From Haematobia irritans (lineage: Eukaryota; Arthropoda; Insecta; Diptera; Muscidae): a stretch of DNA of 64,000 nucleotides. The translations under genes were made by a program, and so were the position numbers. The notes beneath the pieces were generated by a model. That model was not told where the DNA came from. It worked only from the letters and a program-made list of their open reading frames with translations, and did not search any database. The stretch spans positions 281,040,070-281,104,069 of the forward strand of contig NC_134397.1 of NCBI RefSeq assembly GCF_050003625.1, in the 5' to 3' direction. Of this stretch, positions 45,081 to 56,382 are shown one piece after another. Position 1 is the stretch's first letter, and each line of letters begins with the position of its first letter.

Positions 45081-46030
45081 TAACTGAAATGTCTAAGTGA
45101 AAATGAAGTTTTGGTTCGCCATTATACCTACCCTAAGTAAAAACGAGGGTCCAGGTTTCAGTGTATCATATAAGCTGGCATATATCAAAATCAGTTTTCA
45201 GCTTGTGGTAGATTCCAACTTATTTGTTCCATCATACCGATTCATATAAGATATGGCGGTTTCTTTATATTGTAAAAGCGTAGCATTTGAACTTAAACAG
45301 AGTTCCAAAGTCTCTTTTTCGTCAAAATACGTCTGCATACACAATCATCCGCTGCTCTTACTCGGCACAGATGTGCCAATTCTAGGTATCCGGTAATGAT
45401 TGCTATGACGTTTCTGTTCCTCTTTTCTTTAAGCATGGTAGTCCTCCAGTCTTTTTCTTATTTGGGTCACCCCCTAGAAGTTTCGTCGCCCCTTCGACCA
45501 TTGCACTGTTACACGTGGAACAGTTTGGCGAAGCCCGCCAAACGGTCTCGCATCTATGGGATTGCGTTCTCCAAGTTCACTTCCCAAATGCAAAACTGGG
45601 GAACTCTGTGCATCAAAAAAGGCAGAAATTATTTAGAATCTCAAGAGTTTGACTTTTAATATTGCATCCCGAGAAGGAATATGATCACCTCAAACATGTT
45701 TCAGAAGTAAAGTGTTAGTTTTCGATGGGGAACACGTAACATGTTTGACGCAACTATGCTATCTGATTTTGGCAAACATTTTATGTTTGGCGATAAAACA
45801 AATTTTTTTAGTAAAAATGTTCCATTTTCCCCATCCAGCAATAAAATTTTTCACTTAAGACATGTTTGATCTGATCACTTTTCTCCACTACCTGTAATAT
45901 ATAGAGATAACAACGTGGACTAAAGAAATTGATTATCTGCATGAAATTGCATATATGCAATGTTACGTAACTTTTGCTCCAGTGATCAGAATCGAACAAA
46001 AATTGGTTTACGGTATCATAACCCCATATA

Positions 46031-46962
46031 AAGGGTGATTCTTTTGAGGTTAGGATTTTCATGCATTAGTATTTGACAGATCACGTGGGATTTCAGACAT
46101 GGTGTCAAAGAGAAAGATGCTCAGTATGCTTTGACATTTCATCATGAATAGACTTACGATCTGCCACAACGTCGAATTTTCAGTGAATGGGCCCTAGAAA
46201 AGTTGGCAGAAAATCCGCTTTTTTATCGACAAATTTTGTTCAGCGATGAGGCTCATTTCTGGTTGAATGGCTACGTAAATAAGCAAAATTGCCGCATTTG
46301 GAGTGAAGAGCAACCAGAAGCCGTTCAAGAACTGCCCATGCATCCCGAAAAATGCACTGTTTGGTGTGGTTTGTACGCTGGTGGAATCATTGGACCGTAT
46401 TTTTTCAAAGATGCTGTTGGACGCAACGTTACGGTGAATGGCGATCGCTATCGTTCGATGCTAACAAACTTTTTGTTGCCAAAAATGGAAGAACTGAGCT
46501 TGGTTGACATGTGGTTTCAACAAGATGGCGCTACATGCCACACAGCTCGCGATTCTATGGCCATTTTGAGGGAAAACTTCGGAGAACAATTCATCTCAAG
46601 AAATGGACCGGTAAGTTGGCCACCAAGATCATGCGATTTGACGCCTTTAGACTATTTTTTGTGGGGCTACGTCAAGTCTAAAGTCTACAGAAATAAGCCA
46701 GCAACTATTCCAGCTTTGGAAGACAACATTTCCGAAGAAATTCGGGCTATTCCGGCCGAAATGCTCGAAAAAGTTGCCCAAAATTGGACTGTCCGAATGG
46801 ACCACCTAAGACGCAGCCGCGGTCAACATTTAAATGAAATTATCTTCAAAAAGTAAATGTCATGGACCAATCTAACGTTTCAAATAAAGAACCGATGAGA
46901 TTTTGCAAATTTTATGCGTTTTTTAAAAAAAAAAGTTATCAAGCTCTTAACAAATCACCCTT
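46031..46962 (+). mobile_element. DD41D (rosa-like) mariner, N-terminally deleted
   Basis: Termini AAGGGTGATTCTTTTGAGG and, at the right, CTTAACAAATCACCCTT are inverted partners with TA on both sides (46029-46030, 46963-46964). The length of 932 bp is shorter than expected for a full element (about 1.3 kb); the 5' part of the transposase is missing. Confidence 0.85.
46203..46856 (+). pseudogene. DD41D mariner transposase, catalytic part
   Basis: The open frame of 217 codons continues upstream to about 46152 without a start (TYDLPQRRIFSEWALEKLAE). Catalytic boxes: FSDEAHFWLNGYVNKQNCR (first D), WFQQDGATCHTA (second D), and SCDLTPLDYFLWGYVK (third D). There are exactly 41 residues between the second and third aspartates, the spacing of the rosa-like mariner group. 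It ends cleanly at a stop. The DNA-binding N-terminus is deleted, so the protein cannot be a complete transposase, although the catalytic domain reads intact. Confidence 0.85.
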
Positions 46963-47030
46963 TACAACAACTCTAACATACCAAAAAATGTTTATCCTTG
47001 CTCAAATTAAATCATGCAACGAAGGGTTAA

Positions 47031-47788
47031 ATAAATTATAATAAGCTAGTTGCGCTTGGTGATTCACAACATATAGAATAGTTCTTGTAACTTTCACGTA
47101 CATTTCTTACTTTTTGATACGCTTTCCCCATCACAGTTGGCGATTGTTGTAGTGTCACTTACGAATCTGTGGTAGCGATGAGGACGAAATGGAACTTTGA
47201 AATGCTGTCAGGGCAGCTCCAGACGTAAATAAATGCACTTATACATTTTTGCTGAGAAGCTACAAAGATTTTGTATTCATTTAATGATTTTGGTATTGGT
47301 TACGAGACAAAAATGCGTGAAATGACACTAAGAATTGAATCCTGTAAGCGTGCGCGAACATACCTATTGTAACTTACACGTACGTATGTCTCATGGTATG
47401 TCTGCTAAACGAGGGTTTTCTTTAATAAGTGTACCCTGGTACTAAACGTCATGTTAAAGTCGATCAGTGATGCCAAGCTAGTGGTTCGCTCTCCCCACTC
47501 AACCATTAATTTACAGGATTTTTCGCGTTTGGACTGATCTTAGAGCTAAAAAATATTTTATAAAGTGCAACAATTCTGGTATGAGTTTGAAGAAAAAGAT
47601 ATACGGGACGTCAACACAAGTTCCTACATATAGCCAAAGAGTTTATAACAATTTATTGTATTGTCTGAAATTTAATTGAATTTAGGGGTGTTTTTCTCTA
47701 TATTATGGTGGAAAGTTCAAAAATTACCTGGCAACACTGAAGAGGAATAAATTGTTTATGACTATATAGATGTCCCAGTTATTTTAAA
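47031..47788. promoter_or_regulatory. Upstream region of Sas-6
   Basis: No gene or clear transposon. It must hold the Sas-6 promoter and 5' UTR because the piggyBac-like element ends at 47026. No canonical TATA box or initiator could be singled out with confidence. Confidence 0.3.
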
Positions 47789-50360
47789 ATGTCGGGCGAC
47801 GAATATGATTTGAATAATGGGACAAGCATATATTCTGGCGAAATATTAGTTAATTTTCGTTTTTTAAACTCTCTTAGCACACAGAAATGTTGTGTAGTTC
47901 ACGGTCAAAAGATTGAGTTTCAGGATATTATTGTAAGTATGATGGCGCGGAAAATTGTATTGACTAGAAAATTTTAACAATTTGATTCTGCCACTCGGTT
48001 TAAGAGCAGCTCAAGACTTCATGCTAGGTTTATGTAGATTATTTTTTATTCTGAAACTCGAAATAATAATAAAGATTTTCTCATATACCACATGAGATTC
48101 CCTTTACTTAATGGAGTGTCCACAGGAAAGCCAATGACTGAAGATACTCAAGATATCTCATTGCGCCTATCGCTGGAGTCCACGTTTTTACTTTGGATTT
48201 GCCATAGTGACATCTCCATGCTTGACAGTCTTAACAAACTACTCTTTTATTAACTTTGGATTTATAAAGAGATCTGTAAAATAAATAGATCAATGTATAT
48301 TATGTAAAATTTTATCCTTAGATTGTTTTTAATGTTTAGAATCCAAATCATCATTGATTCGTGTTTTGTGTTGTACTTACAGCAATTGCGTTTAACTGAA
48401 AAATGTGACCAAAGAAAAATGTATATAACAACGGTTGATAGTAGCTCTTTTCAGCAATTGAAGCAAGACCAATCTTTACATGTATCGTTTTCCGGATTTG
48501 TACATAACCTCATGCATTTGCTAAACGAATGCCATGCTGGTAAATTAAATATATGTTTGGTTGAATTGCACATTAGTGGTTCCCTGGAATGTTCTGAAAA
48601 GGAAAGTTTCCAACTACAATTTGTGGAAACTCGATCGTTCAAAAACCTTGTTCATTTGAGCTTACCCTGTCGCATTGCCCCATTAAACGTTGTGTTGTTT
48701 TACTTGAATAACATAACGGACAGACTACAGGTATGTATCTAAAGATAATTAAAACCAAAAAGGTAATATAAATACATGACAATAAACAAAATTTTAAAAT
48801 TTTAAGAAAACTTTTTAGATTTTTATATCCTGTACCACTTTGTGGAACATGATATTATAAGTTAGTGCAACTCCCAAAAGGAGACGAGGTAGCCACATGA
48901 CAATTTGGCAATAACGCTCAGGGCCGGCCCGCCCAATTTTAGACTTTCCTTGTTTTATTAAATGTGATAATTCCAGTTTTTCTTTTTATTTCTTTTTTTT
49001 CTTGTTTCTTTTTTTCAGAAGACTTTGTTACTTGCGGAGGAAAACAACCGGCAACTACAAAAAGAAGTACATATTCGCAATGAGAGAATAGACAATTTGG
49101 AAACAGAAGCAAATAAATTGAGAAAAACTTTTTCGGAAAATATAAAGAATATAGAGCAGAAACATTCTGAAGAAATATTGAAACTAAAAGAAACGTTAAG
49201 ATCCGCTAGGGAACTTAGACAACAAGACAATGAAAGAAGCCGATTATGTGCCAAAAATCTTCAAATCCAAATCGATACATTAAAAGCGGAAAAAAACGTT
49301 ATACAGATAGAAAAATCGTAAGTAAGCCATTTGAATCAAACCCTTACATACCGATGTCCCTTCTTGTCCAAGCACTGCAACCCCCAATTGCAGTATGTTT
49401 GTTTTCCAAAAATTCAAAACCAACTCCAAGGGACAAAAAATAGAAATACAATCCAAAATTTACAAAATATGAAGTTGTATGTTTAAATTAACCCATCTAG
49501 TTAAAAAATTCTCATCGTTTCTAATTATCTTAGACACGAACAAAAACGCAACGAAAAATTAAACGAAGAAGTAAATTCGTTAAAAGTAAAGCTATCAAAT
49601 ATTAAAGAATCAAATGATAAACTTTGCAATGAGTTATCGACCTTAAAAAACATTGAGCGTAAACACGATATGCATTTGCAAGATCTTCGTAAGGAAATAA
49701 GTGAGTTGAAAGAGCAGTTAAACAAATGTGAAAAAGGCAAAGCCGAGCTGATAGCCGAATTGGAAGCGGAAAAAAAGATCAGTCACGGGAAACGACAGGC
49801 ACTGGAAATTGCAACTGATGAAATTTCAAAAGCCAACAAAATCATTCTGAAACATTCCCAAGATCTATGTAAAATGAAAAATATATTAAGTTGGCGTACG
49901 GAAGTTGCACTACAACAGGAAAAGGCGATTAGAGACAAGGAGACTTTAATACAGCAACGAGATGAGCAGATCGCATTTCTTAAGCAAACAGTGAACGATT
50001 TAAGGAATGTAATTCCAAAAGAGCTGGACTCAATTAGAAAATGCGCTGCATTATTGGAAACAAAGTATTCAGATCGTAAGTACATAATTTATATTTTATC
50101 GATTGTTCTTATTTTTTTACAAATTCTTAATAAGATCTTGCTTGCAATCGGTAGGTTTTCCAGATAGTTTTGATAAATCACAGAATTTCTAAACGTAGTA
50201 ACGCCAATCGACCTATAATGCTCATAAAAGCAAAGGGCAACAATCTAAACAAAAATTAATTTAAAGGCTCCAATAGTTCACTAAATATAAAGTAACTTAT
50301 TTTCTTTCAGAAATTAAATCTTTAATGTTAAAATTGATCCCCCCTGGACAAAAACAATAA
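47789..50360 (+). CDS. Sas-6: Sas-6, centriolar cartwheel protein
   Basis: Join 47789-47932, 48383-48730, 49019-49317, 49534-50075, 50311-50360: 1383 nt, 460 residues, close to the Drosophila protein (about 470). All introns are GT-AG (donors GTAAGT, GTATGT). Residues 1-164 form the SAS-6 head: LRLTEKCDQ, FQQLKQDQSLHVSFSGFV, then VETRSFKNLVHLSLP, which is the conserved family signature. From residue 165 to about 445 the sequence is a long heptad-rich coiled coil (EENNRQLQKEV, KLRKTFSENI, DLRKEISELKEQL). The last exon encodes 16 residues. SAS-6 dimers assemble through the heads into the nine-fold hub of the centriole. The gene is convergent with the CCDC12-like gene; only 145 bp separate the stop codons. 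AATAAA at 50356-50361 overlaps the stop. Intron 2 carries a DINE-like fragment. Confidence 0.92.
48822..48935 (+). repeat. DINE-like fragment in a Sas-6 intron
   Basis: ATATCCTGTACCACTTTGTG, GATATTATAAGTTAGTGCAA and AAAAGGAGACGAGGTAG match the first ~100 bp of the DINE-like repeat at 54165. Only the beginning is present. Confidence 0.7.
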
Positions 50361-50505
50361 AATGGTTTGTATGGCGTCATTTTGAATTTATTATTTAATT
50401 GTACGTTCAATTATTTATTATAAAATATTTTCTTATTGTAATTGATTGGTCTATTTTAAATAAATGTATTCGCAGTTTTAAAATTGTACGGAAGATATAA
50501 TGCTA

Positions 50506-52468
50506 CTATCGCGCATGCGCTGTAGCAATATTGACTGCTTGAAATATTTCATGTCCCTCTTGGTTTTTTTTCAGTCGCTCTCTTATTAACTCGGCTATGG
50601 CTTTCTGTGTTCTTCTTTCTAATATTGCCATTTTTTTGCCAACATCGCGCTTCAAATCCCAATCTGGTTTTCTAGGTGCTAAATTTGTCATGTCAATGTC
50701 ATCCAATGCCATAGACTGCTTCAGCAAATTTAGCTGGTCACCGACAGCTTCCTCTATATCACCTGTAGGTTTCTTGGGTATGATTTCACCGACAGTGCTT
50801 ACATTCTGTGGTTTGTAACTTCGAAAAACTGGTCTGTAAAAACATAACGCATAAACAATAAGTAGGAAGAGAATTTTAAATCAGATTCTAATATATAGGT
50901 ACAATACAACGAATCCTAAGAGTCGCCTTCATAAGATACAATCTAATAGTCGTCAGATGGTAAAACTAAAGATAAATATGTTCGGGTATATTAACCCACC
51001 TTGGTGAACTTCTTGTTTCACTCTAGCTGGTTTTGACTTCCTATCTTTGTGATTTACATATATTAACCGACCTTGGGAACTTCTTGTTTGACTCTTCCTT
51101 GGTTTGGGATCCTATGTCATAGCTTACGCAGTCATGCCCCAACAATTAATTTATATTTAAGAAGTAAAACGCAGGAAAATGATAAGAAGAACGTTAGGTA
51201 CGTTGGTGATGAGTGTATGAAAGATCAATATGTTCTATTTGACCAGTCATTAAGGGATTTGCCTGGGTACCATTATTTGTGGGTAATGTGCGGTTTTCGG
51301 ACGATACTATTGACTTTAATCAACTTGCTTTCCATGATGAAAGGTTCTCATTTAACTGCATCGGAAAATGATGAACTATATGTTGTTTTGAAGAGGATTA
51401 TATCAAAATCTGTCGGAGTAGATAGGAATTTCTATGGACAATTCTTCCAAATATCTCCGATGTTGCCTTAAATCTAATTAACTCTATTTGACTACATCGA
51501 TTTGTCCGACCGCGTGGAAAATAACTAGAGTTGTTCCAATTTCTAAGGGTAATACTGTATGTGGACCGGGAGACTTGAGACCAATCTCGATACCTCCCAT
51601 ATTGTCTAAGGTATGTGAATGCTTGATTAAGGACCAAATTCTGGTTCGGTTTAGTCAGAGGATTGGTAAGTATCATTTCGTAATGGACATATTACGAAAT
51701 CTTTGCTTTTGACGGACTCTATTCGTGATAGCTTCAACCGCAGTAGGATAAGTGCTCTCGTCTCACTCGATTTGACCAAGGCATTTAATTTGATTAACTT
51801 CAATATTCGTGGTAACTTCAACCGCAGTAAGTGCTCACGTCTCACTCGATTTGACTAAGGCATTTAATTCCATTAGCTAGGCATACCAGTTTCCAGTTTT
51901 GTTGATTGTATCAACCTCGCTTTCTTTTATAAGGTCATTAGAAGTGGAATACTCGTTCCAATTGACTTTTATCAATCAAATAATGCTTTTCGCTTGAAAA
52001 TGTTTAATGTTTTTGTTCCTAATTCTGTCTAAGGTTATCGTTTATTGGTGTTGTTTAGGACGAACACTTCTATACAAGACTCTTTGTATTTCTGTTTTAA
52101 TTCAAACAAATTTTCAACAATCTTAATAGTTACTTTAATAACTATGATTATATTTATTATTATTATAGTTAAATTAAATTTGTATTTCTTTGCCTAGGCT
52201 TTAGGACATGTTGTACTTTAATTATGTGCCTTGTCGGCTTAGTATAACATATGAACAATTAAAAAATGAAATAAAGAATGATAGAATAAATTCTGTATTT
52301 TCAACATTGTATACTTTGTTTGAGTAAACAGGGAACTTACTTTGCTGCATTATCATGGCTGTCGGGATCATTACCGTGTTTGTTAGCTTTTTCCTTCAAT
52401 TGCTTCAGTCGTTCCTTTCTTTTTAGTGATTCTTCAGTTAGTTTTCCCAATAAATCATTTTCAGACAT
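50506..52468 (-). CDS. CCDC12: CCDC12/cwf18-type pre-mRNA splicing factor
   Basis: Join complement(50506-50833, 52341-52468): 456 nt, 151 residues. It starts at ATG 52468 (MSENDLLGKLTEESLKRKER), with donor A|GTAAGTT at 52340 and acceptor TTTTTACAG before 50833. An N-terminal charged helix (ESLKRKERLKQLKEKA) is followed by PVFRSYKPQN. The C-terminal family signature is MTNLAPRKPDWDLKRDVGKK and RRTQKAIAELIRERLK. Human CCDC12 has almost the same block; fission yeast cwf18 is the counterpart in the spliceosome (NineTeen-complex-associated). The 1.5 kb intron contains a LINE fragment. The product is small, probably nuclear, with no membrane segment. Confidence 0.92.
51060..51880 (+). pseudogene. 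LINE reverse transcriptase fragment in the CCDC12 intron
   Basis: Blocks in order: ENDELYVVLKRIISKSVGVD (about 51366-51425), CPTAWKITRVVPISKGN (about 51508-51555), GDLRPISIPPILSKVCECLI, then VSLDLTKAF (the first RT aspartate motif) at about 51756. That last segment is duplicated at about 51806-51875 with changes. Frames shift between blocks. The order matches I/jockey/LOA-type LINEs. It lies antisense to the host gene. Confidence 0.8.
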
Positions 52469-52797
52469 AGTCAGTCTAAGGTTTTATATCATTGGGGTCT
52501 TCAATAAATCTAAGCGTCAAATATACAATACCAAAGTAACCCTATCAATAATTTACAATAAAATAAGCAATTTTAATCTTCTTTGGCAGCCACAACTTCA
52601 GAGAAAGAATTACATGGCAACCCTTCAAATGTGTGGCGACAAGAGAATCTACCCAATAAACGCAAACGTTTGAAAAATGCTAAACTTCAATAATTTTTCA
52701 AGGGATCACGGTAATAGTCATGAGAAATTTTTGAGACAATCGCGTTCTCAACAAAAAACAGACATTACCCTCAACAGTAGAATTAAACACATTAATG

Positions 52798-52917
52798 GCC
52801 AGTTTCTCATCCTCCGATTAATTTTAACCGGTGGATAGACCTCCGGTTAGTAAAATTTTTGTATGGGATCAGCTGTTTTATCGACACGATAAATAATAAC
52901 AAGATATTGAGAAACTG
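52798..52917. mobile_element. 120-bp MITE with GGCCAGTTTCTC ends
   Basis: Left GGCCAGTTTCTCATC, right GAGAAACTGGCC, with ACCGGTGG and CCTCCGGTTA inside. TTAA/CTAA flanks suggest a short target duplication. Comparison with 31614-31660 shows the empty site. Confidence 0.75.
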
Positions 52918-52924
52918 GCCCTAA

Positions 52925-53145
52925 GGTAAGTACTATGTTCGCTTTTCCCGTTTTCGCGGTTAGTTTATTAAAACAGTTCAATATAAAGCAGATAGATTAA
53001 TTGAGGTGCAGTTTCTTGTTCATCTAGATTTCGGCAAGACTTTGCAGGAATATGTGTATTTTCATTTATAATTTTGATTATTTCAGGAAAAGTAATCGCG
53101 AAGATAACGTGATTTTCGACTCGAAAACTGAACATAGTACCCACC
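52925..53145. mobile_element. Short inverted-repeat element, family A copy 3
   Basis: Left GGTAAGTACTATGTTCGC, right GAACATAGTACCCACC. The interior is the reverse complement of copy 1 (360-589): AAACAGTTCAATATAAAGCA and GGCAAGACTTTGC correspond. It is separated by only 7 bp from the MITE at 52798-52917. Confidence 0.75.
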
Positions 53146-53487
53146 ATTATCAATAATTTATCAACTGTTATCCTCAAATTGAAATGCATCGCTACTTAAT
53201 AATTTCTCAAAGTTTGCATGATCTATCCAGAACATCGTTGCACTGCTATTCTATCAAGAACATCCGAATAAACACCAATGCTAGAAAAATGCTAAGTTTC
53301 AACAATTTTCCAAACATTTTTTCAAAGGATTAGGTCAAGTTGAGAAAATCGCGTTCTCAACAGAAGTTCTTGATGATTTTTTTAATTGGTTGCACTTTGA
53401 TATGTGTGGGAAGGTCTACACATTTTGATCTTAGAACGCGATCAATTTCTTTGATAGATTATTTTTTCGAGTGGTAGTTCTGTTCTA

Positions 53488-53874
53488 GACTGTAACACTA
53501 GCTTACACTGAAAATTTTGATGAGAGGTGACTTTTCTTATGTGTTTTGATCTGTTGAATTCGAAAAAAATGTTAAAAAATTTTTTATAGAACAGTTTTTG
53601 AGATATCCCTTTATTTTGAGTTTTTCGCTCTTTTTTCATTAAGCAAATTTATCTCAAGTTAGAAGTTTCCTATTATATTTAAGTATCAACAACGATATAA
53701 TCGGACATTTCTAACTTGTTTAGTGAAAAAAGAGCGAAAAACTAAAAATAACGGGATATCTCAAAAACTGTTCCATAAAAAAATTAAATTTTTTTTCTAA
53801 TTCAGCAGATCAAAAGTCACATCTCATCAAATGTACATTAAACAAATTTATTTTGTAAACTAGTGTAATCAGAC
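53488..53874. repeat. Foldback element with ~150-bp arms
   Basis: The left arm (53488-53640) and right arm (53695-53874) are inverted copies sharing TTTTGATCTG, GAACAGTTTTTGAGATATCC and GTTTTTCGCTCTTTTTTCA, with a spacer of about 55 bp. Such long arms would fold fully. No coding content. Confidence 0.85.
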
Positions 53875-53934
53875 CCTATGTCCATCTATATCATACCACT
53901 CCCTTATACTGGCATCCTTTTCGATTGATGTTCC

Positions 53935-54150
53935 ATATACTTTAGCTCGATCGCTTAGGGATTTGGCTTACAAAGCCCTTCTAAATTACCGTTCTGAGAC
54001 ACTTTGGAGGACTTACTGCAAACAACGGAATAGGGCTAAGGGTATGATTCGCAAGGAGAGACGGACATTTTATACGGGTCTTTTTGGCGGCGTTAATTCG
54101 GCAAGATATTGGAATATTCTACGCAAAGACTTTGTAATTATAACAAGATG
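53935..54150 (+). pseudogene. LINE ORF2 fragment (between endonuclease and RT)
   Basis: Translation reads LARSLRDLAYKALLNYRSET, WRTYCKQRNRAKGMIRKE, then FYTGLFGGVNSARYWNILRK. This matches the linker upstream of the reverse transcriptase in jockey/LOA-type LINEs. The same NSAR.WNILR block recurs at about 57327, so at least two copies existed here. The fragment is cut by the DINE-like repeat. Confidence 0.75.
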
Positions 54151-54159
54151 TCCAAATTG

Positions 54160-54954
54160 CCTCTTGTTATACCCTGCGCCACACTGTGGAACAGGGTATT
54201 ATAAGTTAGTGCATATGTTTGCAACACCCAGAAGGAGACGAGATAGACAAATCGTGTCTTTGACAAAAATGCTTAGGGTGGGCTCCTGAGTCGATATAGC
54301 CATGTCCGTCTGTCCGTGAACACATTTTTGTAACCAAGGGATTAGGTAGTAATTTAAGCCCAATCGACTTCGAATTTGGCACAAGTATGTGTTTTGGGTC
54401 AAAGTAGAACCCTATTGATTTTGGAAGAAATCGGTTGAGATTTAGATATAGCTCCGATATATATCTTTCGCCCGATATGCACTTATACGGCCCTAGAAGC
54501 CTGAGTATTACCCCAATTTGGTTGAAAATTTTCACTAGGTGTACAATTGGTAGTATAGTCAAATGTGCAAAATTTTATTGAAATCGGTTCAGATTTAGAT
54601 ATAGCTCCCATATATATCTTTCGCCCGATATGGACTAATACGGTCCCAGAAGCCAGAGTTTTACTCAAATTTGGTTGAAATTTTGCACAGGGAGTAGAAT
54701 TAGCATTGTAACTATGCGTGCCAAATTTGGTTGAAATCGGTTCAGATTTAGATATAGCTCCCATATATAGCTTTCGCCCGATTTACACTCATATGACCAC
54801 AGAGGCCAATTTTTTGCTCCGATTTAGTTGACATTTTGCACAGGGAGTAGAATTAGCATTGTAGTTATGCGTGCCAAATTTAGTTGAAATCGGTTCAGAT
54901 TTAGATATAGCTCCCATATATAGTTTTCGCCCGATTTACACTCATATGACCACA
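54160..54954 (+). repeat. DINE-1-like repeat with internal tandem units
   Basis: Starts ATACCCTGCGCCACACTGTG and GGAACAGGGTATTATAAG, which contain inverted ACCCTG/CAGGGT. It then has GTCCGTCTGTCCGTGAACAC as in Drosophila INE-1. From about 54420 come three to four ~165-bp units (GAAATCGGTTCAGATTTAGA, TATAGCTCCCATATATA, TTTTGCACAGGGAGTAGAAT). The array resumes at 56383 after an insertion. Confidence 0.75.
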
Positions 54955-56382
54955 CTCCCAGAAAAAAGTGACCCCTTCTTTAAGTTAAAATGAACTCATT
55001 GTGAAGAAAGTTGAACTTCGTATAGCGCCAAAGACATTTTTATTTGTTTGAACGATGTGATTTTCGTAGAAATTAGGAATAATGCATTCCATATATTAGT
55101 TAACATTTTCCTATATTTATATACCACTATACTACAGAATGAAAAAATTTAACTAATTTGAATTCATATATGGAATGATTTTATTGAAATTTTTTCATTC
55201 ATTTCGACAAATCTTACACATTTGTGGTAAAACTTTTACTTCATAATTAGAACTGCTTACCTTCGTTTTTAAATACAATTTTATTTATTTCTATAAGCAA
55301 TTTTATCTTCAATAAAAGACATGTTTTATTAATATATTGAATATATTTATTAAGAATCAACAGCATCGAATCTCTTTGAAATATTAGTTTATTATTCCAC
55401 TATTTCCAATTTCCGTGTGATATTATCAACTGTAAAACGCACTTTTTCTTCTTCTTGTACTTTTCACTTTTAATAAGTTGCTGCCTAACGATTTTGTCCT
55501 CCTTTTACAATTTCAATACCTACAAATATAAAAAATCATAAAACATTTTTTTTGCAAAAGGTTAGCGTCACTGAATATTACCTGATAATTGAAGATTCCA
55601 AAATGAAGACAAATGAAAGGGTTGTTATTCTGCTGGTGTTTTCTTTCTTTATACACTATCACGAACATTGATAGATTTATTTAAAAAAACGAAAATTTTT
55701 CTCACTAATTTAAAATAACAAATATTTTATATATTTTATTTGTTATTTATTATATTATTTTACCATATTATTTTTTAACAATCTCTCCGAAACAACGCGA
55801 TTCCAACTAAAAAAACAACCGACGCGCAAATATATCGATTACACCCACGCGCAAACACATCGATTACGATGACAGGTATCGATTACAGGTAGACAATAGA
55901 AATTTAGGAAAATTTCCTATATTCTAACAAGTGTGTTTCCTTAAGTTTTGAAAGGATTTCATACTTCTTAGTACGAATGAACTAAAATATTTTTCTATGC
56001 CAAGTGTTGTTCGTATGTATGAAAAACTTTCTATTATAAAGGAAGTCGCAATTATCATTTTATAAGAAATTTTACTAATTTTGAGGAAACTTGGTTTTAG
56101 TTCGGTTTTTGTTTATTTTTACGAATGCTTTGTTATCGGTGAATAAAATTTTCTTTTTCAGTAGTAAATTCTTATACCCAGCGAAGAAAATAGTATGAGT
56201 AAAATTCCATGCCTTATTCTAGTTAATGAACTATTCCTAACTGCTTACAGTTTAGGATTTTTTTGCAGAAACGAGTAAATTTTATTATTTTTCACAAAAA
56301 TTTACCTTAATGGAAATAAAATGGATAAACTATATTGATGAAAATTTTTTCCTTTAGTTTCGAAGGCACTTTTTTCTGGGTG
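54955..56382. mobile_element. 1.43 kb inverted-repeat element (CCCAGAAAAAAGTG ends)
   Basis: Left CTCCCAGAAAAAAGTGACC and right GGCACTTTTTTCTGGGTG are inverted partners. The DINE-like unit reads on across the insertion (GACCACA before, CAGAGGCC after), so the target duplication is probably CA. There is no recognisable transposase; the interior is AT-rich. It is probably a non-autonomous DNA transposon. Confidence 0.75.

Larger units (their letters stand above)
44289..47026. mobile_element. piggyBac-like element remnant with TTAA flanks
   Basis: Inverted ends CCCTTCGTTGCATGA and TCATGCAACGAAGGG are exact partners, each flanked by TTAA (44285-44288 and 47027-47030). CCC-starting ends with TTAA duplications are the hallmark of piggyBac transposition. 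Inside, ATTGCATATATGCAAT-type palindromes recur (44307, 44640, 45952). No piggyBac transposase is convincingly readable; fragments at 44690-44830 and 45390-45660 are open but unrecognised. A DD41D mariner (46031-46962) and a SINE piece (about 44955-45080) are inserted in it. Confidence 0.8.
52651..53345. mobile_element. CCCAATAAAC-type element with two small elements inserted back to back
   Basis: 52651-52796 and 53146-53220 follow the start of the element at 31468 (CCCAATAAACGCAAACG, CGCGTTCTCAACAAAAAACA, CTCAAATTGAAATGCATCGC). Between them sit a 120-bp inverted-repeat element (52798-52917) and family A copy 3 (52925-53145). A further related left end starts at about 53272 (TAAACACCAATG, AAAAATGCTAAGTTTCAAC). 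Confidence 0.65.

Noticed and set aside
45396..45659. 87-codon frame as a piggyBac transposase fragment
   Set aside because: No catalytic or cysteine-rich motif of that family could be matched, so I left the product unnamed although the element ends look piggyBac-like.
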